Source: Scatophagus argus (taxonomy: Eukaryota > Chordata > Actinopteri > Scatophagidae). Taken from it: DNA of 64,000 nt. Under the pieces are notes generated by a model. It searched no databases and was not told the origin of the DNA. It saw only the letters and a program-made list of their open reading frames with translations. A program made the translations under genes and the position numbers. How positions within the stretch are numbered: the stretch's first letter is position 1; every line of letters begins with the position of its first letter. The DNA is taken from contig NC_058513.1 in NCBI RefSeq assembly GCF_020382885.2, positions 7,386,774-7,450,773 on the forward strand, read 5' to 3'. This document shows positions 24,770 to 37,870 of this stretch, piece by piece.

Positions 24770-26150
24770 TGTGCATTTATCCTGTTATATTTTTATTTTC
24801 CCTTACCCTCCTGTTTACAAAGAAAAAATATGCATTCATGTGAAATGATATTATAAATCCTTCATGTGTTCACCACGTTGTCTGTCTTTATTTTTTCCAG
24901 ATATGTCCTACTCAGCAGCATCACAGACGCTTGTCATCATCCTGTCTGTCCTCACACACAACTCCAGCTGGACTCAAAGTCTCCAGCTACATTTGTTCAC
25001 ATGGAAAGACAAATATAAAAAAAAGTCAATGTATTCTTCTGATCAGTATTGCCTGTGAGGTTTCTTGATGGACATCCTTTATATTTTTGTCAAACCTCCT
25101 TTTTGTCTTAAATAAGTGTTCACTGGACAAGTGACATGTTACGCTGTCTGTCTGCACTGATTGGTAGAACAGTATCTTTTAAGAGTTTCTGTGTCCTAAT
25201 AAATGACTGATAAATGGCATCTCAACATAAAAAATAAATGACAAACATTTGAATCATTCTTCAAAAAGTTTTGACTTCTGGTAATAAAATGACAGGACAC
25301 CATGTATCAAGAGCTAAATAGAAATGAACATAAGACAAATCACTGGTCTGGATTTACTTTGGCATTTTACACTCTGATGTTCTGATGAATTTTAAAATAT
25401 AATATCTTCCTGGTTTTATATTTCTTCCTTCAGAAATAAGAGGTTTTAGAGTCAAACACTCTTGGCTACATGAGTTTACTGGCTGCTGCAGGAACAGATC
25501 ATTCTCTGCAAATTGTCCAAAGATTATTGCAAACTCATGCAAAACTGTGTGAAAGGCGGGACACAATGTCTCACATACGAATTATTTGCATGTGACAGGT
25601 GTGAATTGTTTTCCATCATAAAACTGATTATGATTCTTCTGATCTCAAGACTACAAGGTTACACTACTTTCTACAACTTCTCTGAATTTATATTTCGTTT
25701 CAACATATGTCTCAACAACATGACCATCACCATGTGTAGGTAAGGATTACACCTGGAAATAAAACAAATGTTTAAAATATATTAGTTTAAACTGCATTTA
25801 TTTTAAAAACATTTACTTGACACCAAAGTATGTCTATTCAAACCTAAAGCCAAGGCTGACCTGGACCACAGACACTTTAATTGGAGTTTAATGTGACTCC
25901 TCCTCTCTCAAAGGCTATGTCGCCCTTACTTCTCTAATAATGACAATGATGCTGGCCTGTTATTGAGACCATATCACATTATCAGCATTTTATCAGATGT
26001 CCACGTGTTCTTTATGTATAATTAAGGTTTTTTTCAATTAAATGAACTAGTTACTATAGACTCGTTGTCATATAAATGCAGTGAAGTAAAAAAGTACAAC
26101 ATTTCGTACTAAAATGTAGTGGCGTACAGATATAAGGGCTAACAGCGCCC
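24770..26150. other. Intergenic, no gene seen
   Basis: AT-rich sequence with a few poly(A)-signal-like AATAAA words (for example near 25198 and 25234). No coding exon, RNA gene or element was recognised. Confidence 0.55.
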
Positions 26151-26378
26151 CTTGTGGATCTTAAAGTGGCAACACCTGCCGCCACGGAAACAGCCAATAG
26201 GAATGAAGAAACAGTAGCACTTCCTTGTTTTACGTAAGAGAGAAACGATGATATGAAAATCAGGTAGTACCCGGACACATTGTGATCTAGCTTAGCTGTT
26301 CATTCATTTCCACCTGCTGAATGAACGACGGTGACATCCCACCTGCACCGTTTCACGATTAATGAGAGGAAGCTCAAG
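26150..26378 (+). promoter_or_regulatory. tecpr1: Putative promoter and non-coding exon 1 of tecpr1
   Basis: A CCAAT box (26194-26198) lies in a less AT-rich patch. Further on, 'gaggaagctcaag|gtttgt' has a possible donor at 26379. The first coding exon at 27812 opens with a splice acceptor 15 bases before its ATG, so a non-coding exon must lie upstream. This is the best candidate I see, but the transcription start is not determined. Confidence 0.35.
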
Positions 26379-27811
26379 GTTTGTGTGTCTAAACTCTGTT
26401 AGTTTGCTATTTCTGGAGGGCTAAGCCTGTAAGCCTTCACCAAAAGCGAGATAGCCAGTGTTCTCGTTTAAGCGTAAAGCAGGTTTTACGGTACAGCGTA
26501 CGCTTGTTTGTACCATTGCAGCTTACGTGTTACTCTCCTGTCATTCACACCTCCATTATATTAGCCAATAAGGCTAATTAGTAGTTCGTAATGTTAACAC
26601 AGTGCTAGTATGCAGCTACACGCCCTGTCATACAGTCAAAAATGTCACGCAGTTTCGGTACTTTAAGAGTGTGCGTATTTATTATTTTTATTGTTATTAG
26701 TACTACTGTTATTACATAAGGTGGTGACAGAGGATACGCCTTTTAGCAGCAGCATCCCTCTGCTGATTACGCAGTGTTGTGAGATGGACATCGCCAGCCT
26801 TTAGCAAACGCCACAGTTACTCTGTAAAATTCGTTTTCCACGCAGGCTTAAACGTTATGATGACAAAGTGAGTGGTGTAGGATATGGGTCAGTAAGTGGA
26901 GCACAAGTGGTGTAAACAAACGAACAACACACAACGAGTGTTAGATCAGTGCCACCTCAACACATGACCCCGATTAATGTACACAGCTCTGCCCTAACAT
27001 TGATTTTGATTCGCTGACTGAAAGTTACGTGGTCGTACATTTCTGCAGTAGATATGCACTTATATATTTCAGCATTGGTTGTAAAGTCATACGCCTAATC
27101 TCAGGAGCCATTTTGGCATGTCACATTAAGATCAGCACAGGTGAAAATAATAAAAAATGAACAATGGCTGAATTCCATTTAGCTGCTTGGTGCCAGGGTC
27201 AGTGTTGTGTGTGCTGGCTCACTGCCCCATCGTCACAGCTTGAATATTTCTTGAATATATCTGAGCCATGTTATTAGTAACACTTGTGCTTTTCCTGCTA
27301 TGACAAAATCATTGTCTTTGGAAATAAAAGGTCGGTTTTAACGTCACTGTACAGGGAAGAGGAGGAGAGGTTTAACAGTCCTCACACATCCTTTGTCATG
27401 TCCTACACCCTTAGATGGGGGTGACTAGTTTTCATGTGACATCCTTTAACTTGTTCCACATGTTATTTTGTCACAGAATCAAACTGAATGCTGACCCACC
27501 AATTGATCCATTATAACAAACACATTTGTGTAGACAAGCATTAATAAAACCCTCTAGACTTAATTTTAAGTTTCAAGGTGAGCTCACTTCCAACTCCGGG
27601 TGGAAATGTGTTTAAAATAATTCACGACTTGAATCCTAAATAATTTCATCTGGCACACTGTGATGATGCTGCTGTGAATAATGGTGTCATAGGTATGAAT
27701 ATTATCTCCTAAGACATGAACCGAGAGACAGTCCGTTATTGTCATGCATTGGGGAAAAAAACATTATGTAACTTTAAAGCTATATTATCTACATTTACCC
27801 TCGTTCTCCAG
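26379..27811 (+). other. tecpr1: Presumed first intron of tecpr1
   Basis: No gene was recognised. It ends in the pyrimidine-rich acceptor 'accctcgttctccag' at 27811. Confidence 0.5.
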
Positions 27812-27826
27812 GTTACCGGTGCAGCC

Positions 27827-30800
27827 ATGCCCGTCTCCCTGCTGTGGGCGGTGGATGTGTATGGGCGGGTGTACAGCCTGTCCACGGCAGGGCAGCAGTG
27901 GGAGCAGTGCCGTGATGCCCAGATGGAGTTCAAGCGGGTGACGGCAGCTCGGCAGTGCTGCTGGGGCATCGCCTGTGACAACAGCATCTACCTGAATGTC
28001 CATGCCTCTGACCTGCCGGTCCGCTACCAGGAGGAGACCTATGAGAATCAGGTGTGTTTCTTCCACCGATCAGGGTGTCATTGGTTACACAGGAGTTTGC
28101 TCCTGGAAAGAAAAAATTCAAAGAGGTCGAATCAAGGTTAAAAAAAAAAGGAAGCCATGGTATTTGTTCTCTCTATGCAATCTCCTATCTCAAAATTGAA
28201 AATGTGGAGTTCCCCTAGTACTTTCGTTATGTGTTAATGAGTGAATTAGTATAAGTGCAACATCCTCATATCGCAGTGTTGCACTTCCTCTGTTGCTAAC
28301 CTCAGCACATGATCAGCTGTGTGCTTTAACAAACACATCAGAAGTACATTGAATCAGTTTTTAAGCAAAACACCAGATACCTTGAAAGTCTAATGTGTGT
28401 GGAATTCAAATTGCAGAAAATGCTGAATCAATTCAAGCATCTTATGAATGATTTCAAACTCTTTGGGCCATCAGGTTATAATAAGGCAATGTCAGTTTAT
28501 GTGCAAGCAGGTTACTTTTGCTTTATGACACTGTGCATGCTCTAACATGCCGTCTGTCCGTTTGTCTGTCCTTCTGTCAGCGGTGGAATCCAGTTGATGG
28601 TTTCTCGGAGCGTTTGTTGCCAAGCGACCGCTGGCAGTGGAGTGATGTCACAGGTCTGCAGCACCAACCTCTAGACAGCTTCCGGCTTCCCTCCAGCAGC
28701 TGGGAGTGGGAGGGCGACTGGTACGTGGATGAAAACTTTGAGGGAGAGCCTACAGAGAAAGGGGTGAGTGTCTAGTTATTGTTTTGCTCTCATCTCTCCA
28801 TTTGAGCATCAGTTGTTGTCTTTTTTTTTATATTTCTGCCTCGTTATGATTGAGGTGGTTACACCTGCAGGGGTGGAGCTACGCCATTGACTTCCCTGCC
28901 ACGTACACCAAAGACAAGAAGTGGAACTCCTGTGTCCGTCGCAGGCGATGGATCCGCTACAGGAGGTACAAAGCCATGGACACGTGGGCTAAGGTGGGTG
29001 TTACAGTTGGTGTGTGTGTGCGTGTGTAAAGCTTTCATTTTCTGTTGGTTTACCTGCGTCTCTATTCCTGTGTGTGCTGACAGATCCCCTCGCAGCAGAC
29101 GACTCTACCAGACCCCTTCAGCGACATAAGCTGCGGAGGCTGGGAGATCAGTGACGAGCCCAGAGGTCGACTGTCACTATGGGCTGTGTCCCTGCAGGGC
29201 AAGGTACACACATAAACACACATGCATATACTCCACCCGCCTTAACCTTAAGCAGCGTACATGGCAAGGTACTTCAAGTCTTGATTAGCTTGTAATTTGT
29301 ACAAATTAAGCCGGTAACAATTTGGGAAAAGAGAAATAGTCATCCATCACTTATGTAAATACAATAATACAGCATAGCTTAGAGAGGTAAAATGACTGTG
29401 TAACCTTTCCTGGCATGCCGCTTATAATGCCCTGCAATAAAGTAGATCATTTTGTTCCCTATATCTAATGGAATTTATTTGGTTCATGTACATATTGTTC
29501 TATATGCATTTATTCACACATTCTAAGTGTGTGTTTGTTTCAGTTTTGACCTTGTCAGTGCCCGTAGCAAGATCACACGCTGTCACACTCTGTCTTGTCA
29601 CATCAAATAAACAAGTTTGCTTGATGTTGATTACTTAATGTCTTGTTATCCTTCACCCCTTCATCCAGGTGTGGTTCAGAGAGGGAATCTATCACCACAA
29701 TCCTGAGGGCTCTCTGTGGGAGGAGGTGCCTCTTCCCGGGGAGGTGGTCCAGATCAGCTGTGGCTCAGGTGATCTTGTCTGGGCAGTGCTGTGGGAGGGC
29801 CAGCTCCTTGTCAGGGAAGGCATCTGCAGAGACTGCCCCAAAGGTACGCTGGCTTGTTTAGTGAGAGGCGGGTGTAGTTTGTTTGTGAACGTGTTGATTG
29901 TCTGTGTTGAGAATATATATTTTTCATGTTAGGTACCTCCTGGGTGGTGGTGGACTCTCCCAGTCCTGATGTAGGAGCCACACATGTAGCCGTGGGAATC
30001 AATGTTGTTTGGGCTTTGACGAAGGACAGCAAAGTAAGAAAATTCTATAATGAACATTATAGAAGAATAAACCTCTGCTAGCTGTCTTTTAATAAAACAA
30101 CAATAATGATAATATAATCTTAAAGAAAGAAGTTTTTGCTTTATTTTTATTATCATTATCAAATATATTGTTTCACTGTTAGTGGCATATTGTTGCCATA
30201 CCAATACAAGACAATATACAACATCTGCTAGACAGAATATTACCAAGTATTTTCAAGTGTGGCTTGAGCTTTTGGTTTTGGTTCGGTTTCTAGTCATTGT
30301 TTTCTTGATTCTTCTTTTAACCTTGTGATGCTTTGTTTTCTGCAACTTCCTGTTGGCATTGACAAAGTGCTGTATGTATTTATTGGAAACTGAGGATTTA
30401 AATAAAAGATTTCAAAGTCATTTTATATATATATATATCAGTTGCCTCTGCCTTCAGTATACAACCACCATACAGGTTACAGGCAAAGTAAAATGTCCTA
30501 TAGTACAGAGCTACAGCCCTGCAGTATGTAAAATGTTTGGCTTTAGTTGAGATTGTCAGTTTATTCTTTTATTTTCACACTATGCCAAACAGAAAAACTT
30601 AATTACCAAAAAGGATTAGACTATTATGACAAACTAAGGCTGAACTGGTATTGACAATAAACTTTAAGCAGATCACTTTTCTCTCCACTCTCATGCTCTG
30701 CCAGGTGTGGTTCAGACGCGGCGTGAACTCCCACAACCCCTGTGGCTCCGGCTGGATCAGCATGGTGGGAGAAATGATTATGATCAACGTAGGACTGAAC

Positions 30801-33800
30801 GATCAGGTGACTTCCATCCACATGACATGACATCCTCCTTAAAACCGTTCAGAAATGGCACATCAAGTGTCCATCCTTTCTGCTCATGTGGTGGGTACTC
30901 ATTAGATGTTGACATATCTAAATAAACTTGCTGCTGCTGCTGCTGTCATGCATAGGTGTTTGCCATCAGCTGTGAGGATCGGGCGGTGTACTTTCGACAA
31001 GGTGTGACCTCCAGTGAACTGAGCGGGAAAACCTGGAAGGCCATCAGCGTTCCCCGGGACGGAGACAGATCCCACTCCAGTGCCAGCACAAACAGCCTGC
31101 AGAGGTGGAGAGGCTTTAGACACAGATGGGGATACAAACAGATTTCACTCAACTTTTTAAGGACTGGGATTTTGGCTAAGTAGAAAATATAGACAGCAGC
31201 TATAGTAGATATATAGCTTTAGGCTATCATGAAAACATATATTGAATATTAAAATGTTTGCTGGAAAAACGAATGAAATTAATTCAGTTCCGCTTTCTCT
31301 CCCTCCGCAGTGCCGGATGCTTCTTTAGTGGTGAGGCTCGAGCTCAGTCTGTAGTGAGCGATGTTGAATCAGACACAGAGAAAGGATCCACAGATGGGGC
31401 CAGCTGCCTCGTCAACTCTGCCTCCCCAGAGTCCTTTGTTGACGCCCCCACAGACCACTCTGACCGTCTCATTGAGACCTCCAAACCCCGCATCCCCAAG
31501 GTCACCAGTGACAGCTTCATCTCAGAACTTGTCTCTGACCGTGAACCAGCAAAGACCTCAGGAGAAGGCAGACCTGCCAGTCCAGCTGTTCTGGAAGAGG
31601 AGACCATCCTTGGAGATGGAGAGGTCACAGCTCCCTCTGCTGGCGTAGCCATTTCCCCCAGCCAGTCAGGAGGTCCTCTTGACCACCAGTGGAGTAACGT
31701 GGATCTGGAGGAGGCACAGGGCCAGCAGGCCCGGACTGGCGCAGTGCTGGACACAGCTGACACCTGCAGCTTGTCATCGGTGGCCACATATACTCTGGCC
31801 ATGGAAGACCCGTATGGGGTAGACGAGCACCCTCTGTGGGCGTGGGTCAGTGGAGGAGGCTGCTCTGTGGACAGTCACTCCCAGCTCAACTGGTTCAGCT
31901 GCTCTCTGAACACTTCATGTGAGTTAAATTAGATAGCTATCCAGTAACTGATTGAGCTGTGGTGTTAAAAGACTGCTTCCAGAGTCCCAGAATACACAGT
32001 AAAAGTGTTTCTTGATGTGACATCTCAACTTCAAAATCAAAGCTAGAATCATCACCTTTTAATTCCGTGTTTGCAGGAAACTTGCAGTCAAGATCAAAAC
32101 TCGTTTTGTTTCCTTCTCTTTTGTCAATTAGTTAATTTTCTTTTCTGTCCTTCTCAGCCCTGGTCCAGTCAGTCCAGTCCATGAGTCTGTCCGTCAGCCC
32201 AGCCCAGACAGCAGCCTGGCGGAGACAAATCTTTGAGCAACTTAGTGAGAGGACCAAAAGAGAGATGGATAATTTCAGGCATTATGAACAAGCCATAGAA
32301 CAGGTACATGCAATGCAATGAAAGTTGTGACCTGCCCAACAGCTGCAGCTTTTACAATTGACCTTCTTTATTTCTGTCTCTGTGTGCTTTTTTGGATTTA
32401 CCTCCCTCTTTTATTTATCATTCATTAATTAAGTCCTCTGCCTGAATGCTTACACCCAATGCAGTCTGTGTGGGTGAAGAAGGGAACCATGCAATGGTGG
32501 AGGGACTGGAAGCCACACAAGTGGGTAGATGTTCATTTTGCCTTGGAGCAGTTCTCGGGACCAGAGGGAAACAAGGATGGCATCCTTTTCATCTATTACA
32601 ACTTTTATGAGGAGAAGAAGGTGAGCAAAAGAAGGAGTAAGTGTGTGTGTGCGCGTGTGTGCGGGGCAAAAGAAATGAGTCAATCAAATAAATCGGTATT
32701 GCTCTCTTGCACTCACTACTGCTATTCTCTTCTTTCTTCCTCTATTTACTGTTCTTTTACTTTCTTTTTTCTATCTTTCTATGCTTTTCTCTCCTTCCTT
32801 GTCTGTTGTCACTCTTTCCAGTACCTTCATGCCTTTGTGAATGAGGTCACCGTCCTTGTTCCTGTGCTGAGTGACTCCAAACACACTTTTGCCATCTACA
32901 CTCCTGAGCGGACCAAACAGAGGTGGCCAATCAGATTGGCAGCAGCCACAGAGCTGGAGATGCATGATTGGGTAAGTATGGATACTACACAGGCATTTTA
33001 CACAAAACCTATTGATCCCCGTAGTGTATGTTGCCTCATCTGAGGTGGAAAGGAAAAAAACAGCAGCAAATGACTGTCATGTGCTAAGGTGTATTATGCA
33101 AAAAATAATAGTTTTTTGCAATTTCACAGTTTGTGCTTGCCCCCAAAACCACTCATTATAAAGCAGTGTTTCCAGTGAAGGATATTCAACCGTCAATAAT
33201 GAGCTATAAAACATGATGAATCAATGCCTCATGATAAATTTGTGTTTTCATGTGCAAAGGCAGATGATTGTTTATTTTCCCACTTGGGCAGCCCAGATTA
33301 AAAAGTCATCTATGTCTGTAAAGGACTTAAATAACACTGTGTTGGTCTTGTTGGTGTTCGAGATGCATCCTGTATGAAATACACACACATTTCTACCATT
33401 TCCATTTTATTACCCTCGTTATGTCTCTTCTAATTGCGTCTTGTTTTTCTCACCTTCCCTTCCTGACCCAATCTGTCGGCTTTCACCTCCGTCCCGGGCT
33501 CAAGCTGGCATTGTTGAGTGTGTCGTGCTGCGACTCCAGGGGGATCCAGGGTCCTCCGTCCAAACAGGCCATCTGGTCAATCACCTGTAGAGGGGACATC
33601 TTTGTCAGCGAGCCCTCTCCTGCTCTGGAAGCCATGCCTTACCCCACACCCTGCGACCAGATGTAAGAACAATGCATTCCTCGCTTGCATGCAGGAGAAA
33701 GAATGTCAAGCTAAAGTTTTGATAAATGGGGATGCAAATCCTCAGCCTTTATGAAGCATTTTTCCTCTCTGCGCAGGTTCTGGCGGCAGATTGGAGGTCA

Positions 33801-36800
33801 CCTACGTGTGGTGGAGAGTAACAGTGTCGGAATCGTGTGGGGGATCGGCTACGACCACACTGCCTGGGTCTACACTGGGGGCTATGGAGGAGGCTTCTTC
33901 CAGGGACTGGCCAGCAGCACAGATAACATTTATACACAAACAGACATCAAGAGCGTCTACATTTACGAGAACCAGAGGTGGAACCCTGTTACTGGCTACA
34001 CAAACAGGTGGAGAACTCACTCCAGGCCACGTCACATCCACCCAGTTTTCTCCGGCACAGAACTTTTCAGGCTCATACAGCTGACATGGTCATGTGTCAA
34101 GTGTCTATGCAGACACATTTAGGAGCTTGAAGTTTGCAGTGACTACATACGTCTGTGTTTACTACTTTTTGCATGAGTATCTCATGAAAATAAAATAACA
34201 AATATTATAAAAATACCACCTGTTTCTACAGGTTGCTTGAATACCAAAAATTTCCTTTTTACCCACTAAACATTGAAATCTTAATCATAACACTGTGATG
34301 TAGCGAGTAAATGGAAACATTGCTACTACAGCTGAACTGCATGTTGTTTTTGATTTGTAGTCATTTAAAGTGTGTTCGGTTTCTTTTAGGGGGCTGCCCA
34401 CAGATCGCTACATGTGGAGTGATGCATCAGGACTGCATGAGTGCACAAAGACAAATATGAAAGCTCCCTCCCCCCAGTGGACATGGGTAAGCACAGCTAC
34501 ACACACGCTCTGGAGAATGTCCTGTGATTATTAGAATCCGGTCCTGTGGTGCACAGCGGAATCCCAATCCCTCCTTTTCTTATCATTACTTTGGAAACTA
34601 TAAATATTTGATCCAGAATTATTACAGACAAGGTGAGTTGCCAAAAATACTGATGTGTTGGCAGTGATTCACTTCCCATATTTGCCGTTTTTCAGGTGTC
34701 TGACTGGACTATTGACTACAGTGTCTCTGGGGGGACAGACCGAGAAGGTTGGCAATATGCAGCTGATTTTCCAGCGTAGGTTTCATTTGTTATTCCTAAA
34801 ACCCAACTGCTGCGTAGTTCTGACCATGCTGTCCCTGTAGTTACTTCATTCGTTTATTTCTTCCTGTTATTTTCCCTTGTCTTCTCCGTCTCTCCACACA
34901 GGTCGTATCATGGCCATAAAACGATGAAGGACTTTGTGCGTCGCAGGCGATGGGCCAGGTACTATAAAAAGGAAAACTGCCTTATTTAGCCTCTCCAATA
35001 TGTTTGTTCAGCAGGTGCACAGTGGTTCAAGGGTGCATGTGACATTTACAGTTTTTGTGTTTTGTAGATATTTTAGTTTTAACACAGACTTAGCGGAAGA
35101 GACAGAGCATAGACTCAGAATAAAGAGGTCTGACATGAGTTTATCTTCAGTTGGTGTGGTGGGAAAATATACAGGTGTTTTTAGTTTATTTTATTCCTGG
35201 TTTAAAATTTAATTACAAGATTTTCAGTGGGAAGAAGCAGGCCTGAGGGTTATATTTATGAGAATATACACATTTAAATTCTTAAAAAAAAAGTGTTACC
35301 CATACTTAAATGTGGTAAACTCTAAAAACAAAATGCAGTTTAGGACACTGAATCCAATTTTAAAAACTTAAAGATTCTAACCAGGAGACCAGGACCCCCT
35401 CACACTCCTGCAGTCTCTGTAGTGGCAGATAATGCACTTACAGGCACCTGTGCTGTGAGCATTGTGCTTTTCCCCTTCCACAGGAAGTGTAAACTGACCA
35501 CCACAGGACCCTGGCAAGAAATTCCTCCGATACCACTCAGTGATGTGACCATCCTGCCTTGTGCAGCTCAGAGCAGTGTGGATGTGGTTCCTCTGTGGGC
35601 CATCAGCAACAAGGGAGACGTGCTCTGCCGGCTGGGAGTCACTGCACTGACGCCTGCTGTGAGTCACGTTCACTGTGTGCATGCAGACACCACATGAACA
35701 AGTTAAACACCATTTGATGAGTCAACCAAAACCAAAACTTTCTGTATCTATCTTATACCCTAAATGTAGGCTTTTCTAACACAGTTATTATTGATGGAAT
35801 GATACGATAAGTGCAGGAGGACATCTAATAGTTAAGTATGCAAAGATACATCAGAATCAGAATTCCTTTATTTATCCCTGGAGGGAAATTCTTGAAACAT
35901 CCACTGTAGCTACAACAAAAACAACTTATGAAGTGCTTAGGAGGTATCGACATTCTGTTGATGGTCTTTCAGGGATCCTCGTGGCTCCACATTGGAACCG
36001 ACCAGCCTTTCAAGTCTATCTCCATCGGTGCTGCCAGTCAGGTTTGGGCCATTGCACGAGATGGTTCTGCCTTTTACAGGGGATCTGTCTCTCCACAGAG
36101 CCCAGCAGGTCAGTAGGGGAAAGTGTCATATTTCTGAGAATATCATTCAGCCCAAAAACATTACGATTTGTGTCAAAATGAGCAGGAGGAAACAAAGCTT
36201 GTCGATCTCTGATGCTGCAAACAAAGGTGGCTTACACTCATTTAGTATGATATGTTGTATCTCCCTCTACAGGAGACTGTTGGTACCACATCCCTTCCCC
36301 ATCCAAACAGAAGTTGAAGCAGGTGTCTGTTGGGAGGACATCAGTCCACACTGTAGATGAAAATGGTAAAGCAGCTGCATACCTGATATTCCTGATGTTT
36401 ATGTTCCTCGATAGACAAATTCTGATCATGTGTCTAATGTGGCTTTTTCTTGACTAGGTAACCTGTGGTACCGGCAGGGTGTGACCCCCAGCTACCCTCA
36501 GGGCTCCTCCTGGGAACACATCTCTAATAATGTACGCAAGGTCTCTGTAGGGCCTCTGGACCAGGTCAGTAACAGGATATCAGAACTGCAACATCGAATA
36601 TTTTCCACTATTGTTCACCTTTTTGTTATTGTCTACAGTAAATGATGGTTGTGGATGTGACAGCCATCATATTTTATATATATATATATTCAGACTGGTT
36701 AGTGGATGTTTTTTGTGATTTGGAGCTTCTAACATGAAAGTATGCCACTTATGAAAGGATTCAGTACATTTTTCTCAAGGCCCAGCCCATGAGTCATCAT

Positions 36801-37323
36801 AAACGTACCATGTTGACATTCTAAACAATCCTTGGATGGTGTTTGGTAAGTGATTTGTGCCTTGATGATGTTGGGGTGTAGGTGTGGATCATAGCGGACA
36901 AGGTGCAGGGCAGCCACAGTCTTAGCTGTGGTACAGTGTGCCATCGACTCGGAGTCCAACCTGTGGAGCCCAAAGGACAGTCGTGGGACTATGGCATCGG
37001 GGTAAGACACCAAAGAAATTAAAATGCACAAAACTGTTGTCGGAGTATCTGTGTGTCTTGCAAAGCCAAAAAACACTGAATTCAGTTTCCACAATAAAAA
37101 TGAATGAGTCAGAAAGTCCTCAGTTGTATTTATATTTAAAATACTTCAAGTTACCACATGTAGTCAGTAATGTTAGTTATAAAATATTTCACATGGTGGC
37201 CTGTCAGGAGGTTAGCCGTCTGCAGTGGGTCGTGCTGCAGGAGGCTGTTCAGTCCTTTTTTGTGCCTAAAGCCACATAGTGAATAGATTACATCTGGAGC
37301 TAACTCCTCCCTCTCACACTCTG

Positions 37324-37355
<32 letters not shown>

Positions 37356-37518
37356 TCCTGTCTTTTAGGGCGGATGGGACCACATCACAGTGAGAGGGAA
37401 CTCCATGGAGTCGCCCCGCATCCGTCTTCCCTCTCTAACAGACCCCCCCGGCCCAGCCTCTCGGAGCCCTTTCCCTGTCAGGAACACGGAGGTCGACAGC
37501 AATGCTGTAGGATGCTAA
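27827..37518 (+). CDS. tecpr1: TECPR1, tectonin beta-propeller repeat protein 1 (complete, 1213 aa)
   Basis: TECPR1 is an autophagy/lysosome protein. It binds ATG5-ATG12 and sphingomyelin or phosphoinositide and acts on damaged lysosomes and autophagosome maturation. Twenty-three coding exons join in phase: 27827-28051, 28581-28763, 28871-28993, 29084-29203, 29669-29843, 29933-30033, 30705-30806, 30956-31104, 31311-31918, 32158-32303, 32465-32620, 32822-32971, 33505-33662, 33777-34007, 34390-34486, 34696-34775, 34902-34958, 35484-35658, 35973-36108, 36273-36365, 36458-36564, 36882-37001, 37369-37518. The 3642 bases divide by three. Domains: tectonin repeats (about 10-60, 215-390); dysferlin module 1 (about 70-180; ENQRWNP, DWYVDENF, RRRRWIRY); disordered linker (about 395-550); ATG5-binding region (about 556-595; PYGVDEHPLWAWVSGGGC); PH domain (about 600-750; WKPHKWVDVHFALEQF); tectonin repeats (about 770-840); dysferlin module 2 (about 860-970); final tectonin repeats (VWAIARDGSAFYRG). 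It is slightly longer than human (1165 aa), mainly in the linker and C-terminus. Confidence 0.97.
35848..35896. repeat. Short interspersed-repeat fragment in a tecpr1 intron
   Basis: The text 'atcagaatcagaattccttt' then 'atttatccctggagggaaat' matches the end of a very common fish dispersed repeat ('agaatcagaa.actttattaatcccc'). Only this short piece is recognised. Confidence 0.45.
37319..37358 (+). repeat. (CT)n microsatellite serving as the polypyrimidine tract of the last tecpr1 intron
   Basis: CT dinucleotide runs with two G interruptions end 10 bases before the acceptor tttTAG|GGCGGATGGGAC at 37368/37369. Confidence 0.85.
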
Positions 37519-37870
37519 ACACACATAAGCACTCATACTGCAAGCAGACATCTTGAGTAAACATTTGGAGATCATTCTGGTGATGTATTTTTTTTCTGCC
37601 ATTGTTTAATTTCAACTATATAGTCTTAATACATTTTTTTTCTTTTATTTATTTTTTCATCAGAATTTATTTAATTTTCTGCTGGTGTGTGTGGTTTCTG
37701 TAGATAGATTATTACATGTAAGTTGTAAGTTTTTTTAAAAGGTATTTTATGTTTTTGTGTTTTTTTAATGTAAAAAAAAAGTGTGTACTTAAATAATAGT
37801 TGCTCAGCTACTGAACAATCAGCTCCAGGGCTTGTATTGTGTACAAAATAAAAATTATTTTTTGTGTTAG
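37519..37870 (+). other. tecpr1: 3' UTR of tecpr1
   Basis: This follows TAA at 37516-37518. AATAAA at 37847-37852, followed by 'aattattttttgtgttag', gives a likely poly(A) site near 37870. Confidence 0.6.
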
